In this document: one piece after another, positions 31,742 through 39,960 of the stretch
How positions within the stretch are numbered: position 1 is the first letter of the stretch
Layout of the letters: the number at the start of each line of letters is the position of its first letter
Assembly (NCBI RefSeq): GCF_042852765.1
Contig: NZ_AP031414.1
Strand: one strand, 5' to 3'
Source: Schaedlerella glycyrrhizinilytica_A
GTDB taxonomy: Bacteria; Bacillota; Clostridia; Lachnospirales; Lachnospiraceae
DNA: 64,000 nucleotides
Program-made: the position numbers and the translations under genes
Notes under the pieces: model-generated
What the model saw: the letters and a program-made list of their open reading frames with translations, nothing else
Database searches by the model: none
What the model was told of the DNA's origin: nothing

Positions 31742-32755
31742 ATGGCAGTAAAAGTAGCGATTAATGGATTTGGACGTATTGGACGTCTTGCATTCAGACA
31801 GATGTTCGGAGCAGAGGGATTTGAGATCGTAGCGATCAACGACCTTACATCTCCGAAGATGCTGGCTCACCTGCTGAAGTATGACTCTTCACAGGGAAAA
31901 TATGAACTGGCTGATAAAGTAGAAGCTGGAGAGGATTCCATTATTGTAGACGGAAAGGAAATCAAAATTTACGCAAAGGCGAATGCAGCTGAGCTTCCAT
32001 GGGGAGAGATTGGTGTAGACGTAGTTCTGGAGTGTACAGGATTCTACACATCCAAAGAGAAAGCACAGGCTCATATCGATGCAGGCGCTAAATATGTTGT
32101 TATTTCCGCACCGGCTGGAAACGATCTGCCGACAATCGTATACAATGTAAACCACGAGAAACTGACAAAAGATGATCACATCATCTCCGCAGCTTCCTGT
32201 ACAACAAACTGTCTGGCACCGATGGCTAAGGCTCTGAACGACCTGGCACCGATCAAGACAGGTATCATGTGCACGATCCACGCTTACACAGGAGATCAGA
32301 TGACTCTGGACGGACCGCAGAGAAAAGGCGATCTGAGAAGATCTCGTGCAGCAGCAGTTAATATCGTACCGAACAGCACAGGTGCAGCGAAAGCGATCGG
32401 TCTTGTTATTCCGGAACTGAACGGAAAACTGATCGGAGCTGCTCAGCGTGTTCCTACCCCGACTGGATCTACAACAATCCTGACAGCAGTTGTTGAAGGA
32501 AACGTAACAATTGATCAGATCAACGAAGCTATGAAAGCTGCTTCCAACGAGTCCTTCGGATACAACACAGACGAGATCGTATCCAGCGATATCGTAGGAA
32601 TGAGATTCGGTTCTCTGTTCGATGCAACACAGACAATGGTTCTTCCGCTTGATAACGGAACAACACAGGTACAGGTTGTATCTTGGTATGACAATGAGAA
32701 TTCTTACACAAGCCAGATGGTAAGAACGATCAAATACTTCGGAACATTACTGTAA
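31742..32755 (+). CDS. gap: Glyceraldehyde-3-phosphate dehydrogenase
   Basis: Oxidises glyceraldehyde-3-phosphate with NAD to 1,3-bisphosphoglycerate in glycolysis. The 337-residue protein has the Rossmann start VAINGFGRIGRLAFR and the catalytic Cys153 in SCTTNCLAP. The codon choice is more restricted than in neighbouring genes, as expected for a very highly expressed gene. It has its own promoter, a near-perfect AGGAGG and its own terminator before pgk. Confidence 0.98.
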   Translation: MAVKVAINGFGRIGRLAFRQMFGAEGFEIVAINDLTSPKMLAHLLKYDSSQGKYELADKVEAGEDSIIVDGKEIKIYAKANAAELPWGEIGVDVVLECTGFYTSKEKAQAHIDAGAKYVVISAPAGNDLPTIVYNVNHEKLTKDDHIISAASCTTNCLAPMAKALNDLAPIKTGIMCTIHAYTGDQMTLDGPQRKGDLRRSRAAAVNIVPNSTGAAKAIGLVIPELNGKLIGAAQRVPTPTGSTTILTAVVEGNVTIDQINEAMKAASNESFGYNTDEIVSSDIVGMRFGSLFDATQTMVLPLDNGTTQVQVVSWYDNENSYTSQMVRTIKYFGTLL

Positions 32756-32801
32756 ATCGAAGTCTTAGACAGACAATTACATTCTGAAATAGACTCAGGA
32801 A

Positions 32802-32835
32802 AGGGTCCGGTCTTATGTGGACCGGGCTCTTTTTT
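32802..32835 (+). terminator. Terminator after gap
   Basis: AGGGTCCGGTC at 32802-32812 pairs (two G-U) with GACCGGGCTCT at 32820-32830, followed by five T. Confidence 0.88.
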
Positions 32836-32897
32836 CATCTTGTCCCACTGAAAATATTATATTTTAAGCGGGGTATATAAAAAGGAGATAAGTAGAT

Positions 32898-34091
32898 ATG
32901 CTGAATAAAAAATCTGTTGATGATATTAATGTAAAAGGAAAACGCGTACTTGTAAGATGTGATTTCAACGTTCCGTTGATCGATGGAAAGATCACAGACG
33001 AGAACCGTCTTGTTGCAGCGCTTCCGACGATTAAAAAACTGGTAGCTGACGGCGGAAAGATCATTCTTTGTTCTCACCTTGGCAAACCGAAAGGAGAGCC
33101 GAAACCGGAATTGTCACTGGCACCGGTAGCAGTAAGACTTTCCGAACTGCTCGGACAGGAAGTGAAATTTGCAGCGGATCCGGAAGTAGTAGGACCGAAC
33201 GCAAAGGCAGCTGTTGAGGCAATGAATGACGGTGAGATCATCTTACTTGAGAACACACGTTACAGAGCAGAAGAGACAAAGAACGGCGAGGCATTCAGCA
33301 AAGACCTTGCATCTCTCTGCGACGTATTTGTAAACGACGCATTTGGTACAGCACATAGAGCACACTGCTCCAACGTAGGAGTAACACAGTTTGTCGATAC
33401 TGCAGTTGTAGGATACCTGATGCAGAAAGAAATCGATTTCCTCGGAAACGCAGTAAACAATCCGGAGAGACCGTTTGTGGCAATCCTCGGAGGAGCAAAA
33501 GTATCCAGTAAGATTTCTGTAATCGAGAACCTGCTTGACAAAGTAGACACACTGATCATCGGCGGTGGAATGTCCTACACATTCAGCAAAGCGTTGGGCG
33601 GAAGTGTTGGCGTTTCTCTTCTGGAAGAAGATTACTGCCAGTACGCGCTAGATATGCTTAAGAAAGCGGAAGAGAAAGGTGTGAAACTGCTTCTTCCGGT
33701 AGATAACGTAATTGCAGATGATTTCTCTAACGATGCAAATACAAAGGTTGTAAAACGTGGAGAGATTCCGGACGGTTGGGAAGGTCTGGATATCGGACCG
33801 GAAACAGCAGAGATTTTCTCAAAAGCTGTAAAAGAAGCGAAAACAGTTGTATGGAACGGACCGATGGGTGCATTCGAGATGCCGAAGTTCGCAGCAGGTA
33901 CAGAGGCAGTTGCAAAAGCACTGGCTGAGACAGATGCTGTTACGATCATCGGAGGCGGAGATTCCGCAGCAGCAGTAAACCAGCTTGGATACGGTGATAA
34001 GATGACACATATTTCCACAGGCGGCGGAGCTTCTCTGGAATTTCTGGAGGGAAAAGAACTGCCGGGTGTTGCAGCGGCAAACGATAAGTAA
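32898..34091 (+). CDS. pgk: Phosphoglycerate kinase
   Basis: Transfers phosphate from 1,3-bisphosphoglycerate to ADP. The 397-residue protein has the N-terminal signature KRVLVRCDFNVPL, the substrate Arg/His region SHLGKPKG, and the nucleotide site GGGDSAAAV near 355. GGAG lies about 12 bases before the ATG. It lies between gap and tpiA in the usual glycolytic order. Confidence 0.98.
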   Translation: MLNKKSVDDINVKGKRVLVRCDFNVPLIDGKITDENRLVAALPTIKKLVADGGKIILCSHLGKPKGEPKPELSLAPVAVRLSELLGQEVKFAADPEVVGPNAKAAVEAMNDGEIILLENTRYRAEETKNGEAFSKDLASLCDVFVNDAFGTAHRAHCSNVGVTQFVDTAVVGYLMQKEIDFLGNAVNNPERPFVAILGGAKVSSKISVIENLLDKVDTLIIGGGMSYTFSKALGGSVGVSLLEEDYCQYALDMLKKAEEKGVKLLLPVDNVIADDFSNDANTKVVKRGEIPDGWEGLDIGPETAEIFSKAVKEAKTVVWNGPMGAFEMPKFAAGTEAVAKALAETDAVTIIGGGDSAAAVNQLGYGDKMTHISTGGGASLEFLEGKELPGVAAANDK

Positions 34092-34159
34092 AAAGCTTGG
34101 CGAGGCAGTATTGAACTGAATATGCACAGAGACAAATAGGGTAAAGGGAGAACAAAATC

Positions 34160-34909
34160 ATGGCAAGAAAGAAAATTATCGCAGGTAACTGGAAAATGAA
34201 CAAAACTCCGAGCGAGGCAGTAGCTCTTGTGGAAGAACTGAAACCGCTCGTAGCAAATGAAGAGGTAGACGTTGTATTCTGTGTTCCTGCAATCGACATC
34301 GTGCCGGTAGTAGAAGCAGTCAAAGGAAGCAATATCCAGGTTGGCGCTGAGAATATGTATTTTGAAGAGAGCGGAGCATACACAGGAGAGATCGCTCCGA
34401 ACATGCTTGTTGATGCAGGCGTAAAATATGTGGTTCTCGGACATTCTGAGAGAAGAGATTACTTTGGCGAGACAAATGAAGACGTAAATAAAAAAGTGCT
34501 GAAAGCATTCGAGCACGGAATCACACCGATCATGTGCTGCGGAGAAACTCTGGAGCAGAGAGAACAGGGCGTGACAATGGACTTTATCCGTCAGCAGGTA
34601 AAAGTCGGATTCCAGAACGTAACGGCAGATCAGGCAAAAACAGCAGTGATCGCTTATGAGCCGATCTGGGCGATCGGAACAGGAAAGACAGCTACCACAG
34701 AACAGGCAGAAGAAGTTTGTGCGGGAATCCGTGCATGCATCGCTGAAGTATACGATGAAGCAACAGCGGAAGCAATCCGTATCCAGTACGGCGGATCTGT
34801 CAATGCGGGAAATGCAGCAGAATTGTTTGCGCAGCCGGACATTGACGGAGGACTCGTAGGAGGCGCATCTTTGAAAGCTGATTTCGGAAAGATCGTAAAC
34901 TACAAATAA
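34160..34909 (+). CDS. tpiA: Triosephosphate isomerase
   Basis: Interconverts dihydroxyacetone phosphate and glyceraldehyde-3-phosphate. The 249-residue barrel has GNWKMNK (catalytic Lys), GHSERR (catalytic His) and AYEPIWAIGTG (catalytic Glu, near residue 166). It is cotranscribed with pgk, 68 bases upstream, and is followed by a terminator. Confidence 0.98.
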   Translation: MARKKIIAGNWKMNKTPSEAVALVEELKPLVANEEVDVVFCVPAIDIVPVVEAVKGSNIQVGAENMYFEESGAYTGEIAPNMLVDAGVKYVVLGHSERRDYFGETNEDVNKKVLKAFEHGITPIMCCGETLEQREQGVTMDFIRQQVKVGFQNVTADQAKTAVIAYEPIWAIGTGKTATTEQAEEVCAGIRACIAEVYDEATAEAIRIQYGGSVNAGNAAELFAQPDIDGGLVGGASLKADFGKIVNYK

Positions 34910-34937
34910 TCCGACGGGATCATGAAGCAGATATAGG

Positions 34938-34965
34938 GGAATCCGGAATTTTCCGGATTCCTTTT
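34938..34965 (+). terminator. Terminator after tpiA
   Basis: GGAATCCGGAA and TTCCGGATTCC form an 11-bp perfect inverted repeat, followed by TTTT. Confidence 0.88.
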
Positions 34966-35075
34966 GTGTATTGTGTGTCCGGCGATTATGCAATGACCTG
35001 CCGTGGCATTTCGGACTTTTGGAAATTTTTATTGGAGTATCCGGCGGAATTTTGAGGGGACTTTCCAATGGAATC

Positions 35076-35104
35076 TTGCAAAATCCCATCAAAACGAGTA
35101 CAAT
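35076..35104 (+). promoter_or_regulatory. Promoter of gpmI
   Basis: TTGCAA at 35076-35081 and TACAAT at 35099-35104, 17 bases apart, 60 bases before the start codon. Confidence 0.7.
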
Positions 35105-35164
35105 AGGAACGGATATAGTTCATGTAGGATTACATGAAAAAAGCGAAATAAAAGGAGAAAAAAG

Positions 35165-36703
35165 ATGAGCAAAAAACCAACCGTTTTAATGATTTTAGAT
35201 GGATATGGATTGAATGATCATAAAGAGGGCAACGCCGTTTTAGAGGGAAAGACTCCGGTTATGGACAAGCTGATGGCTGAGTGTCCGTTTGTAAAAGGAA
35301 ACGCGAGCGGAATGGCAGTCGGTCTTCCGGACGGACAGATGGGAAACTCTGAAGTCGGACATTTGAATATGGGAGCCGGAAGAATTGTATATCAGGATCT
35401 GACAAAGATCACGAAAGCGATCCAAGACGGCGACTTTTTTGAAAATAAAGCGCTTCTTGCAGCGTGTGAAAATGCAAAAGCGAATGATTCCGCACTTCAT
35501 ATGTTCGGACTTGTTTCCGACGGCGGCGTGCACAGTCATATCGAGCATATTTTCGGACTTCTGGAACTGGCAAAAAAACAGGGACTTACAAAAGTATATG
35601 TACACTGCTTCCTGGACGGACGTGACACACCTCCGGCATCCGGAAAAGAATATGTGGAGAAGCTGGAAGCGAAGATGAAAGAACTTGGCGTCGGCGAAGT
35701 AGCAAGCGTGATGGGGCGTTATTATGCAATGGATCGTGACAATCGTTGGGATCGTGTGGAGAAAGCATATCAGGCGCTTGTGAACGGAGTCGGAGAAACG
35801 GCAGAATCCGGACCGGCGGGAATCCAGGCTTCTTACGATGCGGATACAACGGACGAATTTGTTCTTCCGACAGTTGTAGTGAAAGACGGAGCTCCGGTTG
35901 CAACGATCAAAGATGACGACTCTGTGATCTTCTTTAACTTCCGCCCGGACCGTGCAAGAGAGATCACAAGAACATTCTGTGACGACGCATTTGACGGGTT
36001 TGAAAGAGGAGAGCGTGTAAAAACTACATTTGTCTGCTTCACAGAGTATGACGTGACGATTCCGAACAAACAGGTTGCATTTGTAAAAGAGGAGATCACC
36101 AACACATTCGGAGAGTTCCTCGCAGCAAACGGACTGAAACAGGCTCGTATTGCCGAGACAGAGAAATATGCGCATGTAACATTCTTCTTCAACGGCGGCG
36201 TGGAAGAGCCGAATGAGGGGGAAGACAGAATCCTTGTGAAATCTCCGAAAGTTGCAACATACGATCTGAAACCGGAGATGAGCGCTTACGAAGTATGTGA
36301 CAAACTGACAGATGCGATCCGTTCCGGTAAATATGATGTGATCATCATCAACTTTGCAAATCCGGACATGGTAGGACATACCGGTGTGGAAGCGGCAGCG
36401 ATCAAAGCAATCGAGGCGGTGGACGAGTGTGTCGGAAAGACCGTGGAAGCGATCAAAGAAGTGGACGGACAGATGTTCATCTGTGCGGACCATGGAAATG
36501 CGGAACAGCTGATCGACGATGTGACCGGAGATGCATTTACCGCACATACGACTAATCCGGTTCCGTTTATCCTTGTCAATGCAGATCCGGCTTACAAATT
36601 GAGAGAGGGCGGCTGCCTTGCAGATATCGCTCCGACTCTGATCGAACTGATGGGAATGGAACAGCCGAAAGAGATGACGGGAACATCCCTGCTTGTCAAA
36701 TAA
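35165..36703 (+). CDS. gpmI: 2,3-bisphosphoglycerate-independent phosphoglycerate mutase
   Basis: Interconverts 3- and 2-phosphoglycerate using a phosphoserine intermediate and manganese. The 512-residue protein has DGYGLND near residue 12, the catalytic Ser62 in MGNSEVGHLNMG, the substrate motif DGRDTPP, and metal ligands in NFANPDMVGHTG and ADHGNAEQ. It has a separate promoter and terminator although it completes the glycolytic gene run. Confidence 0.98.
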   Translation: MSKKPTVLMILDGYGLNDHKEGNAVLEGKTPVMDKLMAECPFVKGNASGMAVGLPDGQMGNSEVGHLNMGAGRIVYQDLTKITKAIQDGDFFENKALLAACENAKANDSALHMFGLVSDGGVHSHIEHIFGLLELAKKQGLTKVYVHCFLDGRDTPPASGKEYVEKLEAKMKELGVGEVASVMGRYYAMDRDNRWDRVEKAYQALVNGVGETAESGPAGIQASYDADTTDEFVLPTVVVKDGAPVATIKDDDSVIFFNFRPDRAREITRTFCDDAFDGFERGERVKTTFVCFTEYDVTIPNKQVAFVKEEITNTFGEFLAANGLKQARIAETEKYAHVTFFFNGGVEEPNEGEDRILVKSPKVATYDLKPEMSAYEVCDKLTDAIRSGKYDVIIINFANPDMVGHTGVEAAAIKAIEAVDECVGKTVEAIKEVDGQMFICADHGNAEQLIDDVTGDAFTAHTTNPVPFILVNADPAYKLREGGCLADIAPTLIELMGMEQPKEMTGTSLLVK

Positions 36704-36752
36704 GGAAAATGTTTTTGCACTTTTTAAATGACATATCGTTATAAATGAAAAG

Positions 36753-36790
36753 AAAAAGGTCTTGCTGAATGAACAGCAAGACCTTTTTTA
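36753..36790 (+). terminator. Terminator after gpmI
   Basis: A perfect 15-bp stem, AAAAAGGTCTTGCTG and CAGCAAGACCTTTTT, with a six-base loop and a T-rich end. Confidence 0.93.
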
Positions 36791-36859
36791 TTGGGAAAAC
36801 TCGCGAAATTTGCATGGTCTTTTATGAAACAAATTATCAATATTTCCGAAAAAAGAGTA

Positions 36860-36890
36860 TTGCTATCACGTTAACGTGATAGATTATACT
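36860..36890 (+). promoter_or_regulatory. MerR-type promoter with palindromic operator
   Basis: TTGCTA at 36860-36865 and TATACT at 36885-36890 have a 19-base spacer, the overlong spacing that MerR-family activators untwist. The perfect palindrome CTATCACGTTAACGTGATAG (36863-36882) fills the spacer. It should be the autoregulatory site of the next gene. Confidence 0.8.
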
Positions 36891-36919
36891 CTTTATACGG
36901 GGAAAGGGAAGACCGTGTG

Positions 36920-37327
36920 ATGAAAACAAGCGAGATAAGTAAAATTGTGGGCATAAGCAAACGTACATTGCAATTTTATGACGATGAGGGGATGATTAAA
37001 GTGGAAAGATCTGAAAACAACTATCGATTATATGACGAAAGAACCTTAGAAACTTTATGGGAAATTATAATCTACAAGGAAATGGGGATGAAAATCGGAG
37101 AAATCAAACAATTGTTAGAGATGAATGAAAACGAAAAGAAAGAATTCTATAGAGCGTATATAGAACTGATCGAAGAAAAAATTAAAAAATTAAAGAGCCA
37201 TAAAAAATTTATTTCTTTAATTATAGAGAAAGGATTGCCGCAAATGCCGGATAAAAACTCCGAGGGTACATATAAAAGCAGGCTTGCTGAGCTTTGTGGA
37301 AAGAGTAATGATTTATTTATAAATTGA
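36920..37327 (+). CDS. MerR family transcriptional regulator
   Basis: A 135-residue regulator. The N-terminal winged helix (EISKIVGISKRTLQFYDDEGMIKV) and the second wing (NNYRLYDERTLETLWEIIIYKEMGMKIGEIKQLL) are typical of MerR, followed by a charged dimerisation helix (about 85-115). The C-terminal 20 residues hold one Cys only, so a metal-sensing role is unlikely; the ligand is unknown. ATG at 36920 is used; a GTG just before it is also possible. The gene is A+T-rich compared with those on its left, and is the first gene of the accessory segment. Confidence 0.9.
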   Translation: MKTSEISKIVGISKRTLQFYDDEGMIKVERSENNYRLYDERTLETLWEIIIYKEMGMKIGEIKQLLEMNENEKKEFYRAYIELIEEKIKKLKSHKKFISLIIEKGLPQMPDKNSEGTYKSRLAELCGKSNDLFIN

Positions 37328-37334
37328 GGTAAGA

Positions 37335-37368
37335 GGAATAGGCGGGAAAGTGTATTCCCGACTATTCC
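37335..37368. terminator. Bidirectional terminator between the MerR and XRE genes
   Basis: GGAATAG at 37335-37341 pairs with CTATTCC at 37362-37368, and CGGGAA with TTCCCG inside it. The two genes converge here. Confidence 0.72.
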
Positions 37369-37374
37369 GTAAAA

Positions 37375-37641
37375 TTATTTTATTGTTTTGAAATTAAATA
37401 TTGTATTCATGTCACATTCGAGAATATGACAACAGGTAAATAAAAAAGATACGGTAGGGTTTTGCGTGCCTTTTTCGATACGGTTGTATGAGTAAATAGA
37501 GATCTCTATTCCGTTAATCTGCAGTCTTGCGACCATGTCTGTTTGCTTTATATTCATAGACTTACGCAGTTTTGCGATGTTTTTTCCTATATCTATATTA
37601 TTTACTTGGATAATACGGTCAATGCTCTCGCAGTTCTTCAT
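37375..37641 (-). CDS. XRE family (Cro/CI-like) transcriptional regulator
   Basis: An 88-residue DNA-binding protein. The HTH spans about residues 16-75: IGKNIAKLRKSMNIKQTDMVARLQI, then SIYSYNRIEKGTQNPTVSFLF. No effector domain follows. GGAGGTG lies seven bases before its ATG on the minus strand and falls inside a TTGCA-N6-TGCAA dyad. It is divergent from the zinc-ribbon gene, whose promoter carries the same dyad, so it probably controls both itself and that gene. Confidence 0.85.
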   Translation of the reverse strand: MKNCESIDRIIQVNNIDIGKNIAKLRKSMNIKQTDMVARLQINGIEISIYSYNRIEKGTQNPTVSFLFTCCHILECDMNTIFNFKTIK

Positions 37642-37645
37642 TATA

Positions 37646-37661
37646 TTGCACCTCCATGCAA
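37646..37661. promoter_or_regulatory. Dyad operator 1 (TTGCA-N6-TGCAA)
   Basis: TTGCACCTCCATGCAA covers the ribosome binding site region of the XRE gene. It is identical in arms and spacing to dyad 2, 44 bases away centre to centre. Confidence 0.65.
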
Positions 37662-37689
37662 TATTTTATGTTGATTTTAGAAAAAATAA

Positions 37690-37705
37690 TTGCACGAGAA
37701 TGCAA
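37690..37705. promoter_or_regulatory. Dyad operator 2 (TTGCA-N6-TGCAA)
   Basis: TTGCACGAGAATGCAA overlaps the -35 (TTGCAC, 37690-37695) of the promoter for the zinc-ribbon gene, so a bound protein would compete with polymerase. Confidence 0.65.
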
Positions 37706-37718
37706 TAAATGATATGAT
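37690..37718 (+). promoter_or_regulatory. Promoter of the zinc-ribbon/lipoprotein operon
   Basis: TTGCAC at 37690-37695 and TATGAT at 37713-37718, 17 bases apart. Confidence 0.65.
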
Positions 37719-37738
37719 GAGAAAAAGGAGGAGAGAAG

Positions 37739-38857
37739 ATGTTAATGAAATCAAAAACGACAATATGTAGGAACTGTAATGCTCAAATAGCAAAGGATGC
37801 AAAAAATTGTCCGTCATGCGGAGCAAAAAATAAAAAACCATTCTATAAGAGAACAGGGTTTATTTTGCTTATGATTATATTAGTAATTGGAGTAATCAGT
37901 TTTATCGGAAAAAATAAAAGGGAAAAATTTGATTGGAATGAAGTGGAATTTTGTGAGAGGTTGCCAAAACCAAAATCAAATGTTGGAACAATATACAGCA
38001 ACGATAATGATACATTAAGCATACAGGTAGAGAAAACATCCAAAAGTGACTATAAAGCATATGTAGAAGAGTGTAAATTTATGGGATATACTGTTGAAAG
38101 TGAAAATGATGGAGAATGCTATGATGCTTTTGATGTTGATGGGTATGCTTTGTCTTTGGATTATATTGGGGGAACAATGTATATTGAACTGGAAGCACCG
38201 ACAGAAATGGGAACCTTGAATTGGCCGAAGAGCGAAATTGCAGGCTTGTTGCCAATGCCCAAATCTACAGTTGGAAAAATTTCTACTGATACTGCCGAGG
38301 GATGTTGTATCTATGTTGGGGAAACGTCAATAGATGATTTTAATATTTATGCGGATGAATGTTCCCAAATTGGTTTTTCTGTCGATTATGAAAGAGGAGA
38401 TAAATTCTACAATGCAGAAGATGAGAATGGAAATCAACTTTCGCTGTCTTATCAGGGAAATAATGTAATGATTGTTCAGATTAGAAAAATCGAAGAAACT
38501 GAAGTAGAAGAAACAAATGCAGGTACAGAAACGTCTGCAGAACCGAAGCAGGAAGAGGGGGAGGAAAAATTAAGTACGGAGACACAATTAATAGATGGCA
38601 TGCATCCAGAATTTAAGGAAGCAATGGACAGCTATGAGATGTTTATGAATGAATATTGTGATTTCATGAAGAAATATGCAGAATCAAATGGAACAGATTT
38701 AGATTTACTTGCTGATTACACTGAGTATATGAGTAAATACACAGATGTAATGGGAGATTTTGAGGCTTTGGGGAACGAAGAAATGAATACAGCGGAAATG
38801 GCATACTATTTGGAAGTTCAGACACGCATCAATGAGAAATTATTGGAAATAGAATAA
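37739..38857 (+). CDS. Zinc-ribbon membrane protein with two tandem extracellular repeats (DUF6591-like)
   Basis: A 372-residue protein in four parts. Residues 8-31 form a zinc ribbon with two Cys pairs (CRNCNA and CPSCGA). Residues about 40-57 are a membrane helix. Then come two homologous repeats of about 80 residues, starting at LPKPKSNVG (near 75) and LPMPKSTVG (near 165), each ending in a short beta motif (ALSLDY and QLSLSY). The C-terminal 90 residues are acidic and helical (EFKEAMDSYEMFMNEYCDFM), after a Glu/Thr-rich linker. The last part resembles DUF6591. The predicted arrangement is zinc ribbon inside, repeats outside. Function is unknown. The GGAGGAG upstream supports the first ATG. 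Confidence 0.82.
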   Translation: MLMKSKTTICRNCNAQIAKDAKNCPSCGAKNKKPFYKRTGFILLMIILVIGVISFIGKNKREKFDWNEVEFCERLPKPKSNVGTIYSNDNDTLSIQVEKTSKSDYKAYVEECKFMGYTVESENDGECYDAFDVDGYALSLDYIGGTMYIELEAPTEMGTLNWPKSEIAGLLPMPKSTVGKISTDTAEGCCIYVGETSIDDFNIYADECSQIGFSVDYERGDKFYNAEDENGNQLSLSYQGNNVMIVQIRKIEETEVEETNAGTETSAEPKQEEGEEKLSTETQLIDGMHPEFKEAMDSYEMFMNEYCDFMKKYAESNGTDLDLLADYTEYMSKYTDVMGDFEALGNEEMNTAEMAYYLEVQTRINEKLLEIE

Positions 38858-38876
38858 GTTGAATGGGGACTATAAT

Positions 38877-39617
38877 ATGATAAAAAAGAGATTTTTTTTA
38901 CTGTTGGGGATAATGACTTTACTATTAGCTGGTTGTGGATCAAATGGAAGTAATACAGATATCAGCAATGAAACGAGTGAAATTAAGGATGAAAGTAAAG
39001 AGATAGATATTGTAGGTGACTGGTATGGAGTGGCAGAAGTTCATTCTGAATATAATGATGGACTTTTTGAAGCTGTATTATCAATTAATTCTGATGGACG
39101 GTGGGCATCCTGTGTTAATGGAGATGTGAATCAAGGGACCTGGGAGATTGTAACTGAATCAAAGAAGCGTATTGCCTTGACTGTTGAATATGAAGGGAGT
39201 GGTGTAACTAATACATGGTCATTTGAAAAGAAAGCAGATGGGAAATTTTATTACGATTATGTATTCTTGGAAACTATACCGATTGAAATGACAAAGATGG
39301 AGAAAGAATCTAAGGATCAAATGTTAGGTGATTGGCAAGGGGCTACTGTTTATACTTATAAGTCGGGGGAAGAAAAACAATTTGCTGCTTCCTTATCTAT
39401 AAATGCTGATAATAGTTGGTCATCTTCCGTTAGCGGAGATAACAATGCCGGAAAATGGAGTTATATTTCAGAAAGTGGTCATCTTGTGGTTTTGATAGTG
39501 GAATATGATGGGACTGATGCGACCAATACGTGGGCTCTTGTAAAAAATGCAGATGATGAGTATTATTATGAATATGTATACATGGAGAATATCAGTATTC
39601 CAGTCGTTAAATTATGA
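38877..39617 (+). CDS. Lipoprotein with two tandem lipocalin-like repeats
   Basis: A 246-residue lipoprotein: signal ending in LLLAGC near residue 20, then a Ser/Asn/Glu-rich tether, then two similar beta-rich repeats of about 95 residues, one starting GDWYGVAEV and the other GDWQGATVY. Both contain the pattern LSIN-D--W-S-V-GD---G-W and end in a YYYEYV-type strand, recalling lipocalin-like or DUF-type beta barrels. The ATG at 38877 is chosen over a TTG at 38859 because GGGGA lies about eight bases upstream and the signal peptide begins there. It lies 19 bases behind the zinc-ribbon gene and is surely cotranscribed with it. Function is unknown. Confidence 0.82.
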   Translation: MIKKRFFLLLGIMTLLLAGCGSNGSNTDISNETSEIKDESKEIDIVGDWYGVAEVHSEYNDGLFEAVLSINSDGRWASCVNGDVNQGTWEIVTESKKRIALTVEYEGSGVTNTWSFEKKADGKFYYDYVFLETIPIEMTKMEKESKDQMLGDWQGATVYTYKSGEEKQFAASLSINADNSWSSSVSGDNNAGKWSYISESGHLVVLIVEYDGTDATNTWALVKNADDEYYYEYVYMENISIPVVKL

Positions 39618-39911
39618 AAGGATTCTAAGCCGTCGGATAAAGATCATTTTTAGGAAAGAACAATTAAAAAATATATTTCAGTGTAAATTTTATATTCAAT
39701 TTTCGATTATCCGCATAGACACTATATTTTCAAGCATTTTGAAGTATAGAAAACCATTCGTTTTACCACGGATTTACTACGATTGAATGAGCCTTGATAT
39801 GACATAAAGTAGCATTAAAAAGACACCCTTAATACCTAAGTGGTATCTTTCGTAAAAAGCACTCAATCCAAAAACTATCTTAAAACGCACTGAACAGGCT
39901 TCAAAATTTTA

Positions 39912-39940
39912 TTGACAAAATAAAAATGTATTGTTACTAT
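39912..39940 (+). promoter_or_regulatory. Promoter of the GntR regulator
   Basis: TTGACA at 39912-39917 and TACTAT at 39935-39940, 17 bases apart. Confidence 0.72.
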
Positions 39941-39941
39941 C

Positions 39942-39960
39942 ATAATATGGTAATACTTTT
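39942..39960 (+). promoter_or_regulatory. Purine operon operator, copy 1
   Basis: ATAATATGGTAATACTTTT starts two bases after the -10. The same sequence, nearly base for base but on the other strand, recurs at 40892-40911 before the permease gene, which points to the GntR binding site. Confidence 0.6.

Noticed and set aside
33632..35092. A 486-codon open frame on the minus strand across pgk and tpiA
   Set aside because: It is a shadow of the highly expressed glycolytic genes with skewed codon use; it lacks a ribosome site and any recognisable domain.
34971..35168. A 65-codon frame between tpiA and gpmI
   Set aside because: It begins right after a terminator, spans the gpmI promoter and lacks a ribosome site.
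35240..36547. A 435-codon minus-strand frame opposite gpmI
   Set aside because: Same cause: antisense shadow, with Cys/His-rich nonsense composition and no family match.
39547..39786. A 79-codon frame across the end of the lipoprotein gene
   Set aside because: No ribosome site, overlaps a real gene in another frame, and has no recognised domain; a remnant of a mobile element was considered but nothing supports it.
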